Shown: positions 36,862 to 46,699, counted from the stretch's first letter. The stretch is 64,000 nucleotides of DNA from Candidatus Galacturonatibacter soehngenii (GCF_008830185.1 NZ_WAGX01000005.1:930001-994000), one strand, 5' to 3'. Program-made: numbers and translations. The notes: a model not told the origin generated them from the sequence alone.

Positions 36862-36890
36862 ATATTAACATATCACTTTATAATCGTCAA
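36862..36890 (-). promoter_or_regulatory. Possible internal promoter before the TagF-like gene
   Basis: On the minus strand: -35 TTGACG (36890-36885), spacer 17, -10 TAATAT (36867-36862) with TGT in front. It would start the ABC/TagF block independently of the genes upstream. Confidence 0.4.
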
Positions 36891-36927
36891 ACAATTCCCT
36901 CTCTACAAGTTGATAGACTTAACCAAC

Positions 36928-38994
36928 CTAATTAAGGTAAAACATTTCATCCACTCTATTTTTACTGTCGTGAACATTATTATATTGAACAATCCTATAT
37001 TTATTTATAAGATCATAGTAAGGTGATTTTTTTTCATCATACTCATAAAATTTACCATCAGCACCAAAGTAGCCTAGTGAATTTATTATTGGAATTTGTT
37101 CATGCATACTCAATAAAAACTGTTGATACGGTGTAAGTTTAAGCCCTATTTTATTAAAAATATAGGCAGAAAGATAGTTCAGACTAATTCCGTCCACTTC
37201 TTCCTCTTGAATATCATAATTTGCCCATGCAAAGAATGGAATTCTATATTTGGCCATCATGGTTTCTGCATCTAACTCACTTTGTTTTTGTCCAAATAAC
37301 TTGTTATACCAAGATGAGCTAAGTCCTGGTTGATGATCTCCAAAGAAAATAATAATCGTAGGTTCATTTACGTTTTCAAAGTAATTAACCAGCTTCTTGA
37401 CTGCATCATCTGTATATTTAATGAGACTTAAATACGTTTCAGCGTTCTCATTCCAGTATGTTTCATCTGTGATTTTAATTTTAGTCTCAAAATTAGGGAA
37501 CTGACTCGCATTTTCATATCCGCTATGATTTTGCATTGTTATATTAAATAGAAAAAAAGGATCTTTGCTTTGCTTCTTTGACTCTTCAAATACCTCAATA
37601 ATCTTATCAAAATTAGCCTCATCTGATACGTATTTTCTTATTCTTGCACTGTCCACAAAAGCCTCTTCTGAAATAAATTGTTTAAAACCTATTAACGGAT
37701 ATGCGGTTGCTCTTCGATAGCCATTTGCCCGATATGGATGCATCGCAACATTGCCTGTATAGTTTTGACTCTCAAAATTATACACGATACTCGGGAATTT
37801 TTTCTTAACATATAACTGATACGGTATGGCCCCCTCTGGCAACAGTGCCACCGAATTACCTGTCAAAAATTCAAACTCCGAATTAGCTGTAGCCCCGCCA
37901 AATACAGAACTGTACATCCACCCTTTTATAGTATTTTCTTCTAGGCTTCTAATAAATGGCATATAATCCTCATTTGTATCAAAATCATTGACTGTCTTTA
38001 AATCAGAAAATGCTTCATTCATTATAACAATCACATTTGGTCTTTCACCTGTTCCTGTTTCTTGACTGTATTCTTTCGCAATTTCCTCAATCAACGAAAT
38101 ACTATATCCTTCTGGCTCCTGTACAATAAGAGGACCTATAGAACGAACAACAGCAACAAATGTTCCATATAATTTATATCCCGTATGCGGTGTAAATAGC
38201 TTTGTCTTTACTTTCCAATCTGCAAGTTGATTAGAAAATATAAATACATGTAAAAACATAGAAAAATATGCTATACACACAACCACTGCTGGAACTCTAA
38301 ATTTCCAAGTTGGAAAAGCCTTAAAACTTTTTAATTTACATATTGCAGTAACAATGAACAAAGTCATAATAATCATATAATAAATATGATAATCTAAAAA
38401 GAATTCATAATCTCCTGCTACACTCGCAGCCGTACCTGCCGTAAATACATCAGATGCTACTATTACAATTCCTCTGAAACTATATACATAATAATTTATA
38501 ACTCCAAACAAATTGATTATTATTGTCATTCCAATTATTGCCGCTTTTATGCTATTCGTAATCACAAGAAGAGTCAATACTATAACTGATAGTATAATAA
38601 AATCCAATAAAATATATCGTTTTCTTATGCTAGTTATCACTATATTATAAATACTTTTTTGATAAAATTCAAAAGCATAATAACAATACACAGGAGAAAG
38701 AAAAAATAATCCCCATGAAACCACCTGATTTATCCTTTCATTCCATTTAATTTTAATCAATGCTAAAATAAGGGTTAGTACTGCAAATATAACTGATACA
38801 ACTGCGGTGTCATAAGCATTCTGATCCCTGACTCCGTCCTGCGTATAGGTAATAAACCCTTTGTTAACTACCAGAAAAAACCACAGCCAGATTGCTGAAG
38901 CAATTAGTGTTGCGTATCTTGCAATACAGTTTATTTTTTCTCTTGTGACAATATTTTTTAAGTTTTCATTCATTTCCAAAATTTTATTTTTCAT
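36928..38994 (-). CDS. LTA synthase family phosphoglycerol transferase (sulfatase fold)
   Basis: 688-residue membrane enzyme that moves phosphoglycerol (or phospho-alcohol) from a phospholipid onto a glycan or chain outside the cell. About seven N-terminal hydrophobic helices (to about 280), then a sulfatase-fold catalytic domain. VIVIMNEAFSDL near 320 has the metal-binding Glu; GGATANSEFEFLTGNS near 360 has the Thr nucleophile; FFLFNITMQNHSGY near 475 and IIIFFGDHQPG near 545 supply metal and substrate residues. Resembles the LtaS/MdoB type common in clostridia. It is followed by the TagF-like gene 109 bases on. Donor lipid and acceptor are not established. Confidence 0.87.
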   Translation of the reverse strand: MKNKILEMNENLKNIVTREKINCIARYATLIASAIWLWFFLVVNKGFITYTQDGVRDQNAYDTAVVSVIFAVLTLILALIKIKWNERINQVVSWGLFFLSPVYCYYAFEFYQKSIYNIVITSIRKRYILLDFIILSVIVLTLLVITNSIKAAIIGMTIIINLFGVINYYVYSFRGIVIVASDVFTAGTAASVAGDYEFFLDYHIYYMIIMTLFIVTAICKLKSFKAFPTWKFRVPAVVVCIAYFSMFLHVFIFSNQLADWKVKTKLFTPHTGYKLYGTFVAVVRSIGPLIVQEPEGYSISLIEEIAKEYSQETGTGERPNVIVIMNEAFSDLKTVNDFDTNEDYMPFIRSLEENTIKGWMYSSVFGGATANSEFEFLTGNSVALLPEGAIPYQLYVKKKFPSIVYNFESQNYTGNVAMHPYRANGYRRATAYPLIGFKQFISEEAFVDSARIRKYVSDEANFDKIIEVFEESKKQSKDPFFLFNITMQNHSGYENASQFPNFETKIKITDETYWNENAETYLSLIKYTDDAVKKLVNYFENVNEPTIIIFFGDHQPGLSSSWYNKLFGQKQSELDAETMMAKYRIPFFAWANYDIQEEEVDGISLNYLSAYIFNKIGLKLTPYQQFLLSMHEQIPIINSLGYFGADGKFYEYDEKKSPYYDLINKYRIVQYNNVHDSKNRVDEMFYLN

Positions 38995-39031
38995 TTTTTT
39001 GTCCTTATATTCGTTCTACTCCTGGAACCTT

Positions 39032-39949
39032 TTAAAACAATTTCTCTGGATACTTACCTTGTGCTATTAATTGTTTGAAAGAAGACACAACAACATCTTT
39101 ATCTTCTTTGTAAGTAACACCAAACCATCTATCGTTACTTTCTAGCAATTTAACTTTTGCTTTGTTTTCTTTAATTAGATTGTCTATAATAGTTGGTAGA
39201 AGATATTCTTTCTTTTCATCTACATCTCCAAGATTTTTTAAAAATTCAATAAATCCTGTTTCCAACTCATTCATAATACTTGGAAGAAATCCCCACATAT
39301 TCATAGACACATAGCTGTTCTTATCTATCTCTTTTGTTTTTCCGTCTGCCAAAGATACAACTGCCTTATCTCCAATCTTTTCAATGCCACTTGTCTCTTC
39401 CACATCACGAAGATAGAAATCACTGTCAACACTGCAAACCCCTCTTGTAACTGCTCCGTTTTCACTTAAGGTATTGCCTAATATAAATCCCGCCATACAA
39501 TAATTGTATTTGTCATCCATGTTCTTAACACTTTGCAAATAATTATGTATTTTAACAAATGCTTCTTTTCCATAATAATCATCTGCATTGATTACTACAA
39601 ACGGCCCAGAAATAAGATTCTTACAAGACAATATAGCTTGTCCCGTTCCCCATGGCTTTGTTCTTTTTGTTGAAACATTTATACCTGCTGGCAAATCATC
39701 AATCTCTTGAAAAGCATATTCAACCTTAATAACTTTTTCCATTCTATTCCCAATTACTTCTTTAAAATCTTTTTCCAAATCTTTTCGAATGATAAATACT
39801 ACCTTATTAAAGCCCGCTTCAATCGCATCATATATTGAGTAATCCATGATTATTTCACCGCTTGGTCCTACTGGCTCTAATTGCTTAATTCCACCTCCAA
39901 ATCGACTTCCTATTCCTGCTGCCATAATTACTAAAGTTGTTTCTCCCAT
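39032..39949 (-). CDS. Sugar-phosphate nucleotidyltransferase-like protein
   Basis: 305 residues of the NTP_transferase superfamily. N-terminal TLVIMAAGIGSRFGGGIKQLEPVGPSGEIIMDYSIYDAI is the nucleotide-binding loop, in a version (GSRFGG-IKQ) typical of clostridial homologues of unclear substrate. PWGTGQAILSCKN near 100 and FVVINADDYYGKEAF near 115 carry the metal-binding Asp residues. NMWGFLPSI near 225 and NDRWFGVTYKEDKDVV near 280 complete the fold. It is upstream of the LtaS-like gene in the same orientation. The activated sugar or alcohol cannot be deduced. Confidence 0.75.
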   Translation of the reverse strand: MGETTLVIMAAGIGSRFGGGIKQLEPVGPSGEIIMDYSIYDAIEAGFNKVVFIIRKDLEKDFKEVIGNRMEKVIKVEYAFQEIDDLPAGINVSTKRTKPWGTGQAILSCKNLISGPFVVINADDYYGKEAFVKIHNYLQSVKNMDDKYNYCMAGFILGNTLSENGAVTRGVCSVDSDFYLRDVEETSGIEKIGDKAVVSLADGKTKEIDKNSYVSMNMWGFLPSIMNELETGFIEFLKNLGDVDEKKEYLLPTIIDNLIKENKAKVKLLESNDRWFGVTYKEDKDVVVSSFKQLIAQGKYPEKLF

Positions 39950-39991
39950 TTTTAATCTCCTTATCTTTTATCATATTTATATTTGTATAAC

Positions 39992-40756
39992 TTACTCAAC
40001 TAATTTAAATACCGTATAACTATCTGTCACTCCATATAATTTATACCCGTATTGCTCAATTTCTTCAATACCAATAGAGCTATTATCAAAAACAACATAT
40101 TTACAATCTTTTTTCTTAGTATATTTGGCTATATATTTGGTATCTGGTTCACTACTATTTAATTGCAGTAGGATTTTATATTTTTTACCTTTTTGCTTAT
40201 CTTTGCCTAAGTTTCGTCCATATAGCAAGTTTATATTAGGATTGTACTGTCTTATATAAGATACAATCGTTTCAGGAACTACCATTTTGGTATTGCTACC
40301 ATTTGGAGCAACCATTTCGCATATTTCTATCACTTCTTGTGGTAGTTTATAATAATTAGTAGACTTGCTATAATTATTCGAATTAAATATATTTTTGCCG
40401 CCTAGTACTAACACGAATACAATTGCTGTCATAAATAATTGCTTTTGATAACGTCTGTTAATTCTTTCTAGAAGTTTCGTAAGCACCAGCGCAATAAGAA
40501 TACCACTTGGCATCAACCAAAACACTCGCCAGTACACACTTTCTCCAATAAAATATTTACCAAAAACAAATGCAATTGGCGGAAATAAAATAATAACTAA
40601 AGCTGTAATACAATAATAAACCAAATGTATATTTTCTTCTTTTTTATCGTTAATTAAAATTATTATAAAAGAACCTATTAATAATAATTGTATTATACCA
40701 TTCGATGTATATATCTGATAAGCATCTTGTACAAACTGCCAACCGATTTGAAACAT
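39992..40756 (-). CDS. Membrane protein, C-part of split cassette, copy 2
   Basis: 254 residues: about four hydrophobic helices (to about 125), then a soluble alpha/beta region of about 120 residues, probably extracytoplasmic. No family is recognised with certainty. It is clearly homologous to the product of 41816-42583: shared IRQYNxNI, LQLNSSEPD against MLSDSEPD, CKYVVFDNS against CDYLILLNQ, and a YGYKLYGVTDSYTVF-type ending. It follows the N-part gene of its pair (40773-41810) by 16 bases, with AAGGGAG before the ATG. A two-subunit GT-C-like enzyme is one reading. Confidence 0.6.
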   Translation of the reverse strand: MFQIGWQFVQDAYQIYTSNGIIQLLLIGSFIIILINDKKEENIHLVYYCITALVIILFPPIAFVFGKYFIGESVYWRVFWLMPSGILIALVLTKLLERINRRYQKQLFMTAIVFVLVLGGKNIFNSNNYSKSTNYYKLPQEVIEICEMVAPNGSNTKMVVPETIVSYIRQYNPNINLLYGRNLGKDKQKGKKYKILLQLNSSEPDTKYIAKYTKKKDCKYVVFDNSSIGIEEIEQYGYKLYGVTDSYTVFKLVE

Positions 40757-40772
40757 AGAGGACTCCCTTCAC

Positions 40773-41810
40773 TCAACTTATTATTACATAAAGTAATCCA
40801 CATAAGATACTTGGCAAACAACAAAGCATATAACAAAAAAGTCTTGTTAATTTCTTAGTCATAATCAAATCTACTAGTGCCCAACATCCAATTAACAATG
40901 GAGCTAAAAATATTCCCATAGAAGAAACATGGCTTGCTGCTAATGTTCCAAAAAATAAAGCAATAAAAAATAGATATTCCATTTCTTTACGGGTCTTATA
41001 ACATAAATACAAAAGAAATGGTAAAATACCTGCTGCAAGAAATGCCTTCCCTTGCCATAAACGAAATAATAAAAAGGATTGCGTTGTAAACTCAGAATAA
41101 TTACCAAAAATATTAATTATACTAATGAGCACTAAATAAACTCCTAATGATTCTGATTTTTGAAACCATTCTTTCCCCCACAAATAATATACCATATATA
41201 CGAATAATAATAAAACAAGTGGCAAAAATAAGTGAGCATATACTGTAGCGTGTACCAAAGTTAACTTTGACATGACAGCATAATAAATAGAAAATGGTGA
41301 CAAAATATATCTGTCTGGTAAATTCTTATAAGTTACTCCTGAATAAGGACTTTTCACATATAAGTTATCATTGGCAACTGCAGTCGTTGCCGTTGCAACA
41401 AAAAATGCATCGTCATCATCAATATGCTCATAAGCTATATAGGAATACCCTTGTAACATTATTAACAATAACGCTCCAAATAAATAAATATTAAATTTTT
41501 TTAAAACTATTGTCACATGACTCATTGTAACAAAAATTCGCTTATGATTTATCACAATTGAAACAATGCTTAATGTTCCCCACACTAGCTTCACTAACAT
41601 TGTTAAAAAGGTAAGTGAAACTTTCAAATAAATTGCAATGAGAGTAATCGGCTGAAATATTCCAAGCATAACAATAAATCCAATTAAAAAATTGATTGCA
41701 ATATTGTTTTTATCATCTGATTTCATAAATTTAGTAATCAAATATCCAATTAATATTGGTACGATTAAATTCCATAAAACAATCAGTAAAATATTATAAA
41801 ATAAACTCAT
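40773..41810 (-). CDS. Membrane protein, N-part of split cassette, copy 2
   Basis: 345 residues, about ten hydrophobic helices. Homologous to 42564-43562: both begin with an N-terminal helix, then FKSILCGSIVMMALFEV against INFLIGFIVMLGIFQ, and share HIDDDDAFFVATATTAVA against THANDAYYVGMASTTLT, followed by YVKSPYSG against LSYSPYTGA. The conserved acidic D-A-(F/Y)-(F/Y)-V motif sits in the loop after the third or fourth helix, the place where GT-C transferases hold catalytic Asp residues. The function is unproven. Five bases separate it from the copy 1 C-part upstream. Confidence 0.6.
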   Translation of the reverse strand: MSLFYNILLIVLWNLIVPILIGYLITKFMKSDDKNNIAINFLIGFIVMLGIFQPITLIAIYLKVSLTFLTMLVKLVWGTLSIVSIVINHKRIFVTMSHVTIVLKKFNIYLFGALLLIMLQGYSYIAYEHIDDDDAFFVATATTAVANDNLYVKSPYSGVTYKNLPDRYILSPFSIYYAVMSKLTLVHATVYAHLFLPLVLLLFVYMVYYLWGKEWFQKSESLGVYLVLISIINIFGNYSEFTTQSFLLFRLWQGKAFLAAGILPFLLYLCYKTRKEMEYLFFIALFFGTLAASHVSSMGIFLAPLLIGCWALVDLIMTKKLTRLFCYMLCCLPSILCGLLYVIIS

Positions 41811-41815
41811 CCTAT

Positions 41816-42583
41816 TTACTCCTGTACATTTTCAAATACTTGAAAATCCTCAAACGTATTGACATACCGAAACCCATAATTTTGCGGATTATCTTCTTTC
41901 ACCTGTTGATTCAACAAAATCAGGTAGTCGCATCCATTTTGTTTTGCAAGCTGAGTCAAGTTAGGCATATCTGGTTCAGAATCTGATAACATAATACGCA
42001 TATTCATAACGCTTTCATCTTCTGCTTCATCCCAGTTTTCTCTTACCTTAGGAGCACATACCAACTTTATGTTTGCATTATATTGTCTAATAAAAACACC
42101 TTGGACTTCTGTGATTGCAATCGTAGGTGATTGGTTGGTAGCGGTTACACAATTGGCAATATCTACTGCAAGATCATAGACTTTATCTTCATTATTGGCC
42201 TGAAAAAAGTACTCTTTAGTATAAACAAATCGTCCACTTAATGCAATTAGAATCAAGCTTCCTATCAGTGCTATTAATCGCTTCTTTCTTTCAGTTACTT
42301 TTAACAATACATTTGTAAGTGCATACGAACTCAATATTGGAACCAATAGTATCATCCCCAATCGATAAAGATGATTCTCTCCAAAAATATCAATCTCATA
42401 CTTTAAAAAAAACGGATTCAATAAAATAATACTTCCAAATAAAACATAAAGAGCAATAACCCTTACCCTTTGATTCGTCTTTATCAAGAAAAACCCTAAT
42501 AAAGTGGTAAGCAAAAGCATTATTTTTCCAGTATGTCTATATATCTCGATAGAATTTTGTAAATTAGATATTAATTCCTGCAT
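41816..42583 (-). CDS. Membrane protein, C-part of split cassette, copy 1
   Basis: 255 residues with four N-terminal hydrophobic helices and a soluble C-terminal region of about 130 residues. Paralogous to 39992-40756 (see that entry). It overlaps the N-part gene (42564-43562) by 20 bases, and its AAAAGGAAG site lies inside that gene, so the two are translationally coupled. No database family is assigned from sequence alone. Its C-terminal region carries no known catalytic motif that I recognise. Confidence 0.6.
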   Translation of the reverse strand: MQELISNLQNSIEIYRHTGKIMLLLTTLLGFFLIKTNQRVRVIALYVLFGSIILLNPFFLKYEIDIFGENHLYRLGMILLVPILSSYALTNVLLKVTERKKRLIALIGSLILIALSGRFVYTKEYFFQANNEDKVYDLAVDIANCVTATNQSPTIAITEVQGVFIRQYNANIKLVCAPKVRENWDEAEDESVMNMRIMLSDSEPDMPNLTQLAKQNGCDYLILLNQQVKEDNPQNYGFRYVNTFEDFQVFENVQE

Positions 42584-43562
42584 CTATTCTCTTCCTTTTG
42601 GTTAACATCCTCTCAACAAGGAAACTAAACCCTAGTAAAATTACAGTTAGGCTTGAAAGCACTATCCCACTTTTTGGAACTGACATAACGCCAATTATAA
42701 ACATCATACCAGCCATAACCAAATCTAATACATTTTGTCCTTTTTTTAAAAACTTAAATTCAAAATAAAAGATTCCTGGCAAAGCTATATTATAAAGAAA
42801 TGTTCCCCCTTGCCACACCGATGTCGTTAGCATCTCATAAGATGTATCATAATGATTACCGATAAAAAAATTTCCTATACATATCATAAGAATAAATAAA
42901 CTTACATGATTGCGCTCTTTCTTAAATAATAACATTCCAATCTCTCGATATAGAACATAGGCAAGAGGTATATATACTACTGGTACGATACTGTGACACA
43001 TAAATGCACCCGTGACACCGAATATCTTTGCAAGCATCGCCCAATAAGCAGGTAAAGAAGCAATTAAATGAGCCTTATAGCTACTCCATGTAATACTTGC
43101 TCCAGTGTATGGAGAATAGGAAAGTAATTGGTCTGTTGTAAGTGTTGTGCTCGCCATTCCCACATAATAAGCATCATTTGCATGCGTAAAAATGTACTTA
43201 TAACAGATAACCATTTGAATTACTACAAAAAAAAGCACTATACCATCAAAAACATTTATTTTCTTTATCTCTAAAAAAGCTGTCTTTATCAATTCTAAAA
43301 TCAGTTTTTTTGACACTAACGCTGAAACTAGTGCTATAAGACCAACTAAAATAGTCCAAATCTGAGTCAGTCTACTAAGTGTTTGTCCAAGAATTGTCAT
43401 CGGAATAAACAACACTTCAAATAAAGCCATCATAACAATACTTCCACATAAAATTGATTTAAAAAAACTGGCTTGTTTTTCTTTTAATGCTTTCATTATA
43501 AGACATCCAATTAACATGGATATGAATATAAAAAGAAGCAATACCTGAATTACCTTTAACAT
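42564..43562 (-). CDS. Membrane protein, N-part of split cassette, copy 1
   Basis: 332 residues, mostly hydrophobic helices. Carries the acidic loop motif FTHANDAYYVGMAS near residue 130 and the following LLSYSPYTG, then KAHLIASLPAYWAMLAKIFGV and SIVPVVYIPLAYVLYREIGM. The latter match YILSPFSIYYAVMSKLTLV and LFLPLVLLLFVYMVYYLWG of the copy at 40773. Reads as a GT-C-like transferase half: many helices, an exposed acidic loop, but no identified substrate. Second gene after the large GT-C-like gene at 43586 (23-base gap). Confidence 0.6.
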   Translation of the reverse strand: MLKVIQVLLLFIFISMLIGCLIMKALKEKQASFFKSILCGSIVMMALFEVLFIPMTILGQTLSRLTQIWTILVGLIALVSALVSKKLILELIKTAFLEIKKINVFDGIVLFFVVIQMVICYKYIFTHANDAYYVGMASTTLTTDQLLSYSPYTGASITWSSYKAHLIASLPAYWAMLAKIFGVTGAFMCHSIVPVVYIPLAYVLYREIGMLLFKKERNHVSLFILMICIGNFFIGNHYDTSYEMLTTSVWQGGTFLYNIALPGIFYFEFKFLKKGQNVLDLVMAGMMFIIGVMSVPKSGIVLSSLTVILLGFSFLVERMLTKRKRIDAGINI

Positions 43563-43585
43563 TTATCCACCTCTCTAATTGCCAG

Positions 43586-45481
43586 CTATCTTATTATCAT
43601 AAACAGATTGTTCTTGCTAAGTTCCCCATTAATAGAGATTGGCTCCATTCCTTCGATTACACCATCATTTAAATAGGGATATATATTTTTACTATTATAA
43701 TTATGTTCATATTTTTCTATGCTGACTTCGTAAACTTTATCTTTTTCAACCTGAATGTTTTTCAACTCAATTTCATATAATTTATCACTTTCTATCAATG
43801 CTTGGCCTACTCTTTCTTGATATAAAATGCTTTGATTATATGTATCTGTGATTGTAACAACAATAGAACCACGATTTTTTCTTTTAATTGACTTGTTACG
43901 AAATTTTAACGTAAGGCTGTTTAGTTCTCTATTATCTGTTGCCTTAAACATTTGTTTAAACACATTTCCATCCATAATACTCATATCGGAAATAAAAGGC
44001 TTGTTACTAGTATTATACATAACTAAATTTTGCCCTTTAACTGATCCATATATTACTATACATGTAATAAGCAATGATGTAAATGCTCGAAAGATTGTAC
44101 CTGTTAATCGATCTATTTTTTTATTTTCTAAATTGTTATCTAGTTTAACACGCGACGGAAAATTTATAAATAACATAACTATCATACATGCAGCAAAAAC
44201 GGTAAATAACAATCCTTTATAATCTCCAATATATTTTAATAAAAATACAGATACATTACCGTACTTTAAATTTTGTTTTCGAGGAATCTCAATGATTTTG
44301 GGTAATAATAACTTTCTACACAATTGTGAAAGTTTATATATTTTATGTTCTGATAAAAGAAATAAAACACATGCTGTTGAACCTATGGATTCCAATACAA
44401 AATTCATCCATAACTCTGTAGGATTCATTGCCATTACTAAAATTACAAAAGGCAAATAAAGTACTATCCAATAAGATCTGAAATTTACAGTTATTAAAAA
44501 TATTGTAAATATAAAAAAACCGATATATGAAATAATATATAAAAGCTCTCGATTTTTTTCTTTGTCATCATTTATATTCACAAAACCATTTTCAGTATAG
44601 CAATAAACACAAACCGCAATAAAGGCGATTAAGAATAATACTAACCCATGCTGACCGATACCTAAATTTCCTGCTATAATTAATTTTAGTGCATCTTTAT
44701 TTTGTGATTGCATACACATAATATAAGCAGAGTCATTCCAATAAATCAATTTTTCAGCTATGACTAGGCTATATGTCAATAACATTTTAAATAGTATCTT
44801 TACTACCTTCTTTTCTTTGAGCAAAAGAATTGGAATAAATATAAACAAAGAAAACATTTTAAATGGAACTGCAAGCATAAAAATCAAAATAAACTTTGTA
44901 TTTTGATTTTTTATAAATGCTTCCATCCCTGCCAAGATAAGAAAAAGTGTCAATACATCATATTGAACAGCTATGAATCCTCCCAGAAGCAGGGCACTGC
45001 TTGAAGCGAACAAAAGACATATTATTCTTTTACTATAGTTCTTATATTCTACTTCATCTAATAGATTTATAATTTTTTTAATACATCCAACAGCACCAAA
45101 TACAATTAGTAGTTTACACCACAAGTATGAAGCAATAAAGAAATTTCCTCTTAACCCCCATATATTTTTAATAATATATACTGGAATATTCCATATTGCA
45201 AATACGATGTAAATTGGTAAATTGTAGTTTGCTGTATAAACGGTATTCCCAAATGCATTTATAATAGCATAATCATAATAATTAAAAAATTGTCCGTCTT
45301 TAATCGACTCAATTAATAAAATTGAGTTATTCATAGTATCATTTATATCAAAATAAAAAAACACAAAATAGGCTATTAAGATAGAAATACCTGTAAATGC
45401 CCAAGACAAGGCCTTTTTCTGACTTAAAAAGTCGCTCATTCTATATGAATACTGTTTCACTTTAAATATGTTTTCATTCAT
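43586..45481 (-). CDS. Large GT-C-like membrane glycosyltransferase with extracytoplasmic beta domain
   Basis: 631 residues. About eleven hydrophobic helices with the first loop holding FDINDTMNNSILLIESIKDGQFF, where GT-C enzymes have catalytic acidic residues, and FGNTVYTANYNLPIYIVFAIWNIPVY. Later AGNLGIGQHGLVLFLIAF and FRSYWIVLYLPFVILV. After two more helices (about 395-455) there is a C-terminal domain of about 150 residues with alternating beta strands (LNSLTLKFRNKS, SIVVTITD, YEIELKNI), resembling a galactose-binding-like jelly roll. A comparable tail is on the protein at 49297. It likely transfers a sugar from a polyprenyl-phosphate donor outside the membrane (inference). GAGGAG precedes the ATG. 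Confidence 0.65.
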   Translation of the reverse strand: MNENIFKVKQYSYRMSDFLSQKKALSWAFTGISILIAYFVFFYFDINDTMNNSILLIESIKDGQFFNYYDYAIINAFGNTVYTANYNLPIYIVFAIWNIPVYIIKNIWGLRGNFFIASYLWCKLLIVFGAVGCIKKIINLLDEVEYKNYSKRIICLLFASSSALLLGGFIAVQYDVLTLFLILAGMEAFIKNQNTKFILIFMLAVPFKMFSLFIFIPILLLKEKKVVKILFKMLLTYSLVIAEKLIYWNDSAYIMCMQSQNKDALKLIIAGNLGIGQHGLVLFLIAFIAVCVYCYTENGFVNINDDKEKNRELLYIISYIGFFIFTIFLITVNFRSYWIVLYLPFVILVMAMNPTELWMNFVLESIGSTACVLFLLSEHKIYKLSQLCRKLLLPKIIEIPRKQNLKYGNVSVFLLKYIGDYKGLLFTVFAACMIVMLFINFPSRVKLDNNLENKKIDRLTGTIFRAFTSLLITCIVIYGSVKGQNLVMYNTSNKPFISDMSIMDGNVFKQMFKATDNRELNSLTLKFRNKSIKRKNRGSIVVTITDTYNQSILYQERVGQALIESDKLYEIELKNIQVEKDKVYEVSIEKYEHNYNSKNIYPYLNDGVIEGMEPISINGELSKNNLFMIIR

Positions 45482-45534
45482 AGTGAGACTTTTTCTCCTC
45501 TTTTGTATATGTAATGTCTTATTCCCGCATCACA

Positions 45535-46374
45535 CTAATAATTTAACATATACTCTTTAATCGCCTCTTCCCATGAAGCGAAGGTAAAATCACTTGTAAG
45601 CTTAAGCATATAATTATCCAACACAGAATAAGCTGGTCTTACTGCTGGTGTTGGATACTCAGCTGTAGTTATCGCTTCTACCACAGTTTTTTTACCTGCC
45701 AATCTAAAGATTTCCTTGGCAAAATCTGCCCAACTACAAGCGCCCTCACAAGTACCATGAAACAATCCATAATTTTGAGTTGGGACTAAATGTGCAATCA
45801 TTTTCGCTAATTCAGAAGCACTTGTTGGCGAACCAAACTGGTCTCCCACTACTCGAACCTTATCATTCGTTTCTGAGAGTCGAAGCATTGTTTTTACAAA
45901 ATTCTTTCCATCTCCATACAACCAAGCCGTTCTAATAATAAAATAATCTTTTGCAAACTCTTTTACAAAATTTTCTCCTGCAAGCTTAGTAAAGCCATAC
46001 ATTCCTTGCGGATTCACAGTATCAAATTCAGTATATGGCTTTGTTGCATTTCCCTCAAACACATAGTCAGTGGATATATGAATCATTTTGGCTCCCACTT
46101 GGGTAGCTGCTATACTTAAATTTCTAGGACCAATTGCATTAATACGATACGCATTGTCTTGATCTGTCTCACAAGCATCAACACCTGTATGTGCCGCGCA
46201 GTTAATAATTGCATAAGGTTTCACTTCTTTCATCATGCTTACAACCGCATCTACATTAGTTATATCAAGTTCTGCCACATCCGTATTTACTAACTCATAA
46301 TCTGTATTCTCATATTGTTTATTGATTGCTCTCCCTAATTGACCATTACATCCTGTAATTAATAACTTTTTCAT
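45535..46374 (-). CDS. rfbD: dTDP-4-dehydrorhamnose reductase
   Basis: Last step of dTDP-L-rhamnose synthesis. 279 residues: LLITGCNGQLGRAINKQY nucleotide-binding loop, AELDITNVDAVVSMM, PYAIINCAAHTGVDACETDQDNAYRINAIGPRNLS near 70-100, STDYVFEGN near 105, catalytic YGFTKLAGENFV near 130, RTAWLYGDG and FGSPTSASELA near 180, and VRPAYSVLDN near 250. Full length for the family. It is the most upstream gene on this strand, with a possible promoter at 46547-46575. rfbA and rfbC are not in the window, so they presumably lie left of rfbB or elsewhere. Confidence 0.95.
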   Translation of the reverse strand: MKKLLITGCNGQLGRAINKQYENTDYELVNTDVAELDITNVDAVVSMMKEVKPYAIINCAAHTGVDACETDQDNAYRINAIGPRNLSIAATQVGAKMIHISTDYVFEGNATKPYTEFDTVNPQGMYGFTKLAGENFVKEFAKDYFIIRTAWLYGDGKNFVKTMLRLSETNDKVRVVGDQFGSPTSASELAKMIAHLVPTQNYGLFHGTCEGACSWADFAKEIFRLAGKKTVVEAITTAEYPTPAVRPAYSVLDNYMLKLTSDFTFASWEEAIKEYMLNY

Positions 46375-46546
46375 TTTTATTCCCTTTCACTTAAATCAAA
46401 TTCAAATTATTTCTTTAAAATATTATGTTTCTTTTCATTTCCTACTAGCAAATAATTATGATGTTTATTTTGCTTACTTTACGAATGATTCCTCTGTAAT
46501 GAATATTCTTCTATTTACATAGTTTTTATACATATCCTAATTTTAT

Positions 46547-46575
46547 AGTATAAAGGATTCTTAGTAAATAGGCAA
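46547..46575 (-). promoter_or_regulatory. Possible promoter for rfbD and the long minus-strand run
   Basis: On the minus strand: -35 TTGCCT (46575-46570), spacer 17, -10 TATACT (46552-46547). The leader would be about 165 bases. Confidence 0.35.
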
Positions 46576-46699
46576 GCTATCTAAACAATACTTTTTAACG
46601 TTTGATTTTACCTTGATTATTTGTAATCCCTATAAAACATTACAAATATTTACAGAAACCTTAAGTATCTGCTATTTTCTTTTCAATGGAATTTATTTG

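Noticed and set aside
43848-44222. 124-residue plus-strand open frame
   Set aside because: Shadow of the tail of the 43586 membrane protein; no homology features.
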